The notes under the pieces: generated by a model
The model's database searches: none
The model's input: the letters and a program-made list of their open reading frames with translations, nothing else
What the model was told of the DNA's origin: nothing
Program-made: the position numbers and the translations under genes
Assembly (NCBI GenBank): GCA_964510225.1
Contig: CAZEAN010000118.1
Location: 1 to 17,395 of the forward strand
Source: CAZEAN01 sp964510225
GTDB lineage: Bacteria; Planctomycetota; Planctomycetia; Isosphaerales; Isosphaeraceae
Length of the DNA stretch: 17,395 nt
Direction of reading: 5' to 3'
In this document: positions 13,283 through 17,395 of the stretch, piece by piece
Position numbering within the stretch: position 1 is the first letter of the stretch
Layout of the letters: each line of letters starts with the position of its first letter

Positions 13283-15691
13283 ATGTTGGTCACCATCCTC
13301 TTTGCCTTCATCTGCCTCAACACGAGCCAAGAAGCAATCGTCGAAGCTGATCACTCGCGCCAGGAAGCGCCTTCATCCGTGGAATCGATTGAGGCGTTGG
13401 TGAACTCTGTCCGAGCAAAGTTTGATGACCCGGCGATCCCTCCTGAAGCACGCGCTCGGATGACGTTAGAGGCGGCGGGCGAAATTCGACGTGCGGGTCA
13501 ACTCGAAACAAGCGTTGAGGCCCGAGCTGACCGGCTCCGTCGTGCCGTCAGCTTGCTCGACGACTTCATTCAAGCCAATCCTGGCAACCCGATGGGTCTG
13601 GACGTCGCCTTGCGAGCTGGGTTTGATCGCTGGACCGAGGGAAGTGTTTGGCTTGGAAGATTAGCGATCGAGCCTGCCAATGCTGCAGTCCGTCAGGTGA
13701 CGACTGAAGTCTTGAACGATGCGATCGTCCGACTCCGGCGGATCTGGACCGCAATTCGGGCCGAGGGTCGCGAGGACCCGTTTGTCGATAGCGTCCGCTA
13801 CTTTTATGCGCTTGCCTTGGCTGATCGAGCCACCCTTGAAGAGGATCCGGTCGCCAAATTGGAACGCCAAGATGGGGCGTTGGCACTCTTAGCCGCACCA
13901 ATAGCCAACCCAGAACTTGCAGGTCGGGCTACACTCCTGAAGGCAAAGATCCTCATTGTCCGGAAACAGTGGAGGCAGGTCGAGGAAACCCTCGAAGAGC
14001 TTGAGGATCTCCCCGGACCATCGGCAATCGAGCGTCTCGATGTCCGGCTTGATCGAGCCCTCGAACGTCGAGAATTCGATGATGCCATCGCCGCGATCGA
14101 AGCTGCTGAACTCAATCCCTCGGAAACCGATCTCCGGATGGTTCGGGTCCGAGCGCGTCAATGGATTAGTCTCTTCGAAAACCAACGGGCTGAAATTGAA
14201 GCCGACGCCTTTGCACGGGTCCGTCGACTCCGTGACAGCGGTGCCCCCGAGGCGGCTCGCGCCCTCGTGATCTTGTCGACGGCAATCGTTGAACCGGATA
14301 ACAAAGCCGATCCCGAAGCCTGGGAGTTGCTCGCCGATGGGCATCGTGCTCGAGGTGATTACCTCGAGGCCATTAATCTCAATCGCCTCGGTGCCGACTT
14401 TGCAGAGGGGGAAGGGAACCCTGAACTCGCCTGGCGGATGCGGTACCGGGCAGCGGCCTTGTTGTACCGGACTGGTCGCTTGGAGTCCTCGGCCGAGCTA
14501 CTCGGTCCCCTCGCCGATGCAGCTCGTGATCCTCAACAACCCGCCGTGGACGACCAGCGCGCGAATGCCAGTTTGCTTCATGGTCTGGTACAGGGCCGCC
14601 TCGCATCGGCACCAGGCGCTTCTCGAAGTAGTCGGTCCGCCTACGAGACAGCCCTTCAAGAACACATCGACGCATTTCCTGATGACCCGACTTCAGACGA
14701 GGCTCGGTGGACCTTGGGAGAATTGTATCGAGTTACAAGTCGCTTCAGCCAAGCGCAATCTGTCTGGTCCGATCTTGATCCCAACGATCCACGCTGGATC
14801 TTGACCCGAGAAACAATCATTACATCTTTGAGACTTGATATTAATCAGCTACTTGCAAACGATCGACTCCAAGATGCTCAAGCAGCCCTCGATGAGACGA
14901 AAGAATTAGCGACCAATGAGCTCGCCGCGGCAATAAACACAGACCAAGTCCACACCCTCGAATTGCTGATCGCGGAACTGGAACTGACACCAGGACTTGA
15001 AACACCGGAATCAGCACTTGAACGGTTGAATCGGCTTACGACTTCAGAAAACCGGTCGGAACCTCGTGGAGTGGCTCGACGTCTCCGGATTGTCGCCCTG
15101 GCGTTAGACGGTCGCTTTCAGGAAGCAGAATCAGTTATCTCATCCGGACTCGGCCGATCGGACGCAGCAGAACAGATTGAATTGGCCGATCGACTCGATC
15201 AAAGCGTCGAGGCGATGCCAAATCAACCCGATCGTGCCCGGCTGGCGCGCCTGGTCACGATGGTCGCGTCCAGGGTGCTTCGCCAAGCTGAGACGTTGGC
15301 CGCGCCCGAAGTCGAACAGGCGCGGGCACTTCAACTCCGAGGACAGCTTTACAGTGGTGACCAACAAGGGGCACGCGCGAATCTCCAGAGGCCTACCGAT
15401 CTTGGTGCTTGGCCTATAAGTCTCGTGGAACGGTGGACAGTTGCGCTCGATGCCCTCGGCGAGTATCAGTTGGCGATCCCTGCCTACCAACTCCTCAATC
15501 AGTCGCGTCAACCAGGGAGCCACGGTTGGTTCGAAGCCAGATACGGCTTAGCAGTCGCCTACTATCGGAGCAACCTGCCTGACCAAGCGATCCGCCTGAT
15601 CGACGGAACTGCTGCCCTCCATCCGGGACTCGGCGGCAGCGAACTCAAGGAGAAGTTCCTTCGACTCCGACGCCGCCTCGGACCGCGTTGA
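13283..15691 (+). CDS. Large TPR-like alpha-helical repeat protein, probably exported
   Basis: This 802-aa protein has a short hydrophobic N-terminus (MLVTILFAFICLN) that may be a signal peptide, although it lacks the usual basic residues. The rest is almost entirely Ala/Leu/Arg/Glu-rich amphipathic helix in degenerate tetratricopeptide-like units. Examples are LLDDFIQANPGNPMGLDVAL, WELLADGHRARGDYLEAINL, SAYETALQEHIDAFPDDPTS (followed by DEARWTLGELYRV) and YQLAIPAYQLLNQSRQPGSH. The last is followed by GWFEARYGLAVAYYR. Such arrays act as protein-binding scaffolds. No catalytic motif is seen. It sits 85 nt after the phosphatase gene on the same strand and converges on the next gene with only a 30-nt gap. 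Specific function is unknown. Confidence 0.85.
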   Translation: MLVTILFAFICLNTSQEAIVEADHSRQEAPSSVESIEALVNSVRAKFDDPAIPPEARARMTLEAAGEIRRAGQLETSVEARADRLRRAVSLLDDFIQANPGNPMGLDVALRAGFDRWTEGSVWLGRLAIEPANAAVRQVTTEVLNDAIVRLRRIWTAIRAEGREDPFVDSVRYFYALALADRATLEEDPVAKLERQDGALALLAAPIANPELAGRATLLKAKILIVRKQWRQVEETLEELEDLPGPSAIERLDVRLDRALERREFDDAIAAIEAAELNPSETDLRMVRVRARQWISLFENQRAEIEADAFARVRRLRDSGAPEAARALVILSTAIVEPDNKADPEAWELLADGHRARGDYLEAINLNRLGADFAEGEGNPELAWRMRYRAAALLYRTGRLESSAELLGPLADAARDPQQPAVDDQRANASLLHGLVQGRLASAPGASRSSRSAYETALQEHIDAFPDDPTSDEARWTLGELYRVTSRFSQAQSVWSDLDPNDPRWILTRETIITSLRLDINQLLANDRLQDAQAALDETKELATNELAAAINTDQVHTLELLIAELELTPGLETPESALERLNRLTTSENRSEPRGVARRLRIVALALDGRFQEAESVISSGLGRSDAAEQIELADRLDQSVEAMPNQPDRARLARLVTMVASRVLRQAETLAAPEVEQARALQLRGQLYSGDQQGARANLQRPTDLGAWPISLVERWTVALDALGEYQLAIPAYQLLNQSRQPGSHGWFEARYGLAVAYYRSNLPDQAIRLIDGTAALHPGLGGSELKEKFLRLRRRLGPR

Positions 15692-15721
15692 TCAGTCATC
15701 TCATGGTTTCGCAAGTACTTT

Positions 15722-16876
15722 TTACACATTTCCGAGCGGAGTACGAGCCGACGAGAGAGCGAGAAGTCCGTAGGCGGTTACCAAGCTCGGATCGCCTTCG
15801 TACCATCGATCAGCCGGATTGACCCACTCACCCCGAGGCCCCTGGCGAGTCGCTAACGCATCAACGATCTCAGTGCGCCAGTCGTGTGCCGTTCCTGAGT
15901 CGTCTACCAAAGTTGGTGCGCCGATGACGGCAAGTGCTTTCGCGAAAGTCTGGTAGTAATAGAACAAGCCCTGTTGACCAAGACCAGGATTTTCATCAAG
16001 CGTGTAGTGACGTTTGATAAATGACAGAGCAGCTTGTGCTCTTGGATCATCAAGTGAGAGGCCGGCATAGATCATACTTTTGAGACCGGCATAGGTCATG
16101 CTCCCGTATGATCGGAGACCACCACCGGGTGCCTCACCCGCCTGACTTTCACCACCACGAGCCGGGGTGTAGATAAACCCACCGTCGTTGACCTTCTTCG
16201 ACCAAGGTTGATCGTTGAATTCGCTGTCGAGGTTCTGCGTCCTCGAGATGAAGAGTAAGGCTTTTTGCAGTGCAGGATCGTCTTCAGGGAGTCCGGTCGA
16301 TCGGAGGGCCTCGATCATAAACGAGGTGTTTGAGAGGTCAGGCCGACTACTGCCTCCGTATCCAGCTCCACCGTAGAAGGGATCATCCGGGCCTTTCCCC
16401 TCACCCTCATCCCACTGGAGTTTCTTCAACGCGTTCTGACCACCACGGATCAAGGCGTCATAGCGATCCTCAAGCCCCTTCTTCTTGGCTTCGTCGAAGG
16501 CCATGATGCTGATCGCGGTTAAGTAGTTGGCGCGAGGCCCTTCGGCCGACTCCCCATCCCGACCAACGATCGTCTCCAAGTAACCCAGTCCCCGACGGAT
16601 CACAGGATCAAACGGTGTCGTACCCGAGCGGAGGAGTGCAGTAACCACCAAGCCCGTGATGCCGGGACTCAGTTGCGTGGACCAGCCCCCGTTCTCTTCT
16701 TGTCGGGGCTTCAGAAAACCTGACGCACGGCCGATCAGCGCTTGAGATCGCTCCCGCCAATTCGCCGCGTCTTCCTGCCTGGAAGCAAAGCCCAAGGCCG
16801 GTGCGCTGAACGCCCAGAGACTCGACGCTCCTGCGACTGAACTTAAGAACTCACGACGACTTGTTGATGTAACCAT
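15722..16876 (-). CDS. Tat-exported prenyltransferase/squalene-oxidase-repeat protein
   Basis: This 384-aa protein begins with a twin-arginine signal (TSRREFLSSVAG, then a hydrophobic stretch to about residue 32), so it is exported folded. The mature part is an alpha/alpha barrel built of prenyltransferase/squalene-oxidase (QW-like) repeats: RQEENGGWST (58-67), SPGITGLVVTALL, RPDLSNTSFMIEAL, VNDGGFIYTPAR (229-240), GLGQQGLFYYYQTFAKAL (298-315) and RGEWVNPAD (348-356). The cyclase DxDD motif is absent, so it is not a squalene-hopene cyclase. The fold is shared with thioester-domain and structural proteins, and the role is unknown. ATG 16876 follows AAAGGA; the frame could extend to TTG 16924, but that would place extra residues before the Tat signal. 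The TAA stop lies 30 nt from the convergent TPR gene. Confidence 0.88.
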   Translation of the reverse strand: MVTSTSRREFLSSVAGASSLWAFSAPALGFASRQEDAANWRERSQALIGRASGFLKPRQEENGGWSTQLSPGITGLVVTALLRSGTTPFDPVIRRGLGYLETIVGRDGESAEGPRANYLTAISIMAFDEAKKKGLEDRYDALIRGGQNALKKLQWDEGEGKGPDDPFYGGAGYGGSSRPDLSNTSFMIEALRSTGLPEDDPALQKALLFISRTQNLDSEFNDQPWSKKVNDGGFIYTPARGGESQAGEAPGGGLRSYGSMTYAGLKSMIYAGLSLDDPRAQAALSFIKRHYTLDENPGLGQQGLFYYYQTFAKALAVIGAPTLVDDSGTAHDWRTEIVDALATRQGPRGEWVNPADRWYEGDPSLVTAYGLLALSSARTPLGNV

Positions 16877-16979
16877 ATTGGCAATCCTTTGAGAAACTGT
16901 CGTTAGGATCGGGACCTCAGACAATTGTAACGAGTAATGGCAAGCCCCAACGATGACCTTCCGAGCAATCCCAGCGCCC

Positions 16980-17336
16980 TCAGCCGAACGTCCTTCGGAA
17001 CAGTTGCTTCAGTGGGATCCGCAAGCCTGGAAGCAACTCACCACCGTCAATCTCATTATTTATTCTTAATATTTTTAAATATTGAATCAATTCATAACAC
17101 AATATTTCATTTATAAATGGACGCACATGCCAAACTTGTTCAACTCCGGCTTCAACATATTCGTGCAGTTTTTCATGCACACGCTGATCAAGGTCATGAG
17201 GGCTCAGCACTTCAACCGCAAGGTTCGGGAGAACGTTCCAATCGCCGTCTTCTGGAATCACCTCCGCCAAGGGCCATCGACCATGCGTCACCAATGCCAC
17301 GTCAGGACATCGTTTTAAAGTTCTCTGACCGATCTC
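16980..17336 (-). pseudogene. Uma2-family (DUF820) nuclease-fold gene, C-terminal half, 5' interrupted
   Basis: The frame reads EIGQRTLKRCPDVALVTHGRWP (with a GTG at 17300 as the first possible start), then WNVLPNLAVEVLSPHD, KLHEYVEAGVEQVWHVRP and NNEIDGGELLPGLRIPLKQLF. This matches the PD-(D/E)xK Uma2 fold from its middle to the usual C-terminus. Uma2 proteins are normally about 180-230 residues; only some 106-119 codons are open here. In the same frame TAG stops occur at 17337-17339 and 17343-17345, so the N-terminal half is not attached. A neighbouring frame (EESVTVEIGDRSENFKT) is also protein-like just upstream, hinting at a frameshift. The middle (about 17050-17120) is markedly AT-rich compared with the rest of the window. 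Only 59 bases are visible upstream, so a sequencing error cannot be excluded. Confidence 0.6.
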
Positions 17337-17395
17337 CTATTTCTACTGTAACCGATTCTTCGTGACCGCCGCGGCTTGTTCGCATATCCTAGAGT

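Noticed and set aside
1..17395. Search for CRISPR arrays, insertion sequences, attachment sites, or a defence or biosynthetic cluster
   Set aside because: I found no regularly spaced repeats, transposase or integrase motifs, or recognisable defence or biosynthetic genes apart from the solitary Uma2 remnant.

Overview
The window reads as a stretch of bacterial chromosome, most likely from a planctomycete (Planctomycetota). This is an inference from family content. It carries an ECF sigma factor translationally coupled to a membrane anti-sigma factor with a LolA-like outer domain, a secreted DUF1080 (3-keto-disaccharide hydrolase-like) protein, a Tat-exported prenyltransferase/squalene-oxidase-repeat protein, a Uma2-type nuclease remnant, and an alternative GlmU-like nucleotidyltransferase. 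GC is moderate, and there are unusually long gene-poor spacers. I see no rRNA, tRNA, CRISPR array, insertion sequence or phage module.

Layout. Positions 2-898 (+) hold the 3' part of a two-component sensor histidine kinase cut by the left edge. It converges on an exported alkaline-phosphatase-superfamily protein (954-2075, -), with a small shared hairpin between them. Next on the minus strand come the anti-sigma gene (2481-3668) and its ECF sigma gene (3665-4213), which overlap by ATGA and are followed by a good intrinsic terminator. A gene-poor kilobase (4214-5267) contains a nested inverted repeat in the sigma-gene leader and possible coding fossils. A lactate-permease (LldP) family transporter follows (5268-7049, +). 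It converges on a small hydrophilic ORF (7207-7428, -) with a near-perfect Shine-Dalgarno. A spacer with two hairpins leads to a plus-strand run: YfcE-type phosphodiesterase (7769-8257), alternative GlmU (8466-9776), EamA/DMT exporter (9857-10897), DUF1080 protein (10997-11635), purple-acid-phosphatase-like enzyme (11779-13197) and a large TPR-like helical repeat protein (13283-15691). The right end is minus strand: the squalene-oxidase-repeat protein (15722-16876) and a 5'-interrupted Uma2 gene (16980-17336).

How the genes may work together. Most products act at or beyond the inner membrane: a sensor kinase, a sigma/anti-sigma switch, lactate and metabolite transport, exported phosphatases, a carbohydrate-active DUF1080 protein and scaffold-like repeat proteins. 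This looks like ordinary envelope and nutrient physiology. I do not see a coherent defence, secretion or biosynthetic system. The most intriguing signal is a candidate regulatory RNA between alt-glmU and the EamA gene. A perfect 10-bp inverted repeat there places the EamA Shine-Dalgarno inside one arm and encloses a second hairpin. Next in interest are the small ORF with a hairpin abutting its ribosome binding site, and the AP-superfamily protein that appears to lack one metal-ligand histidine.
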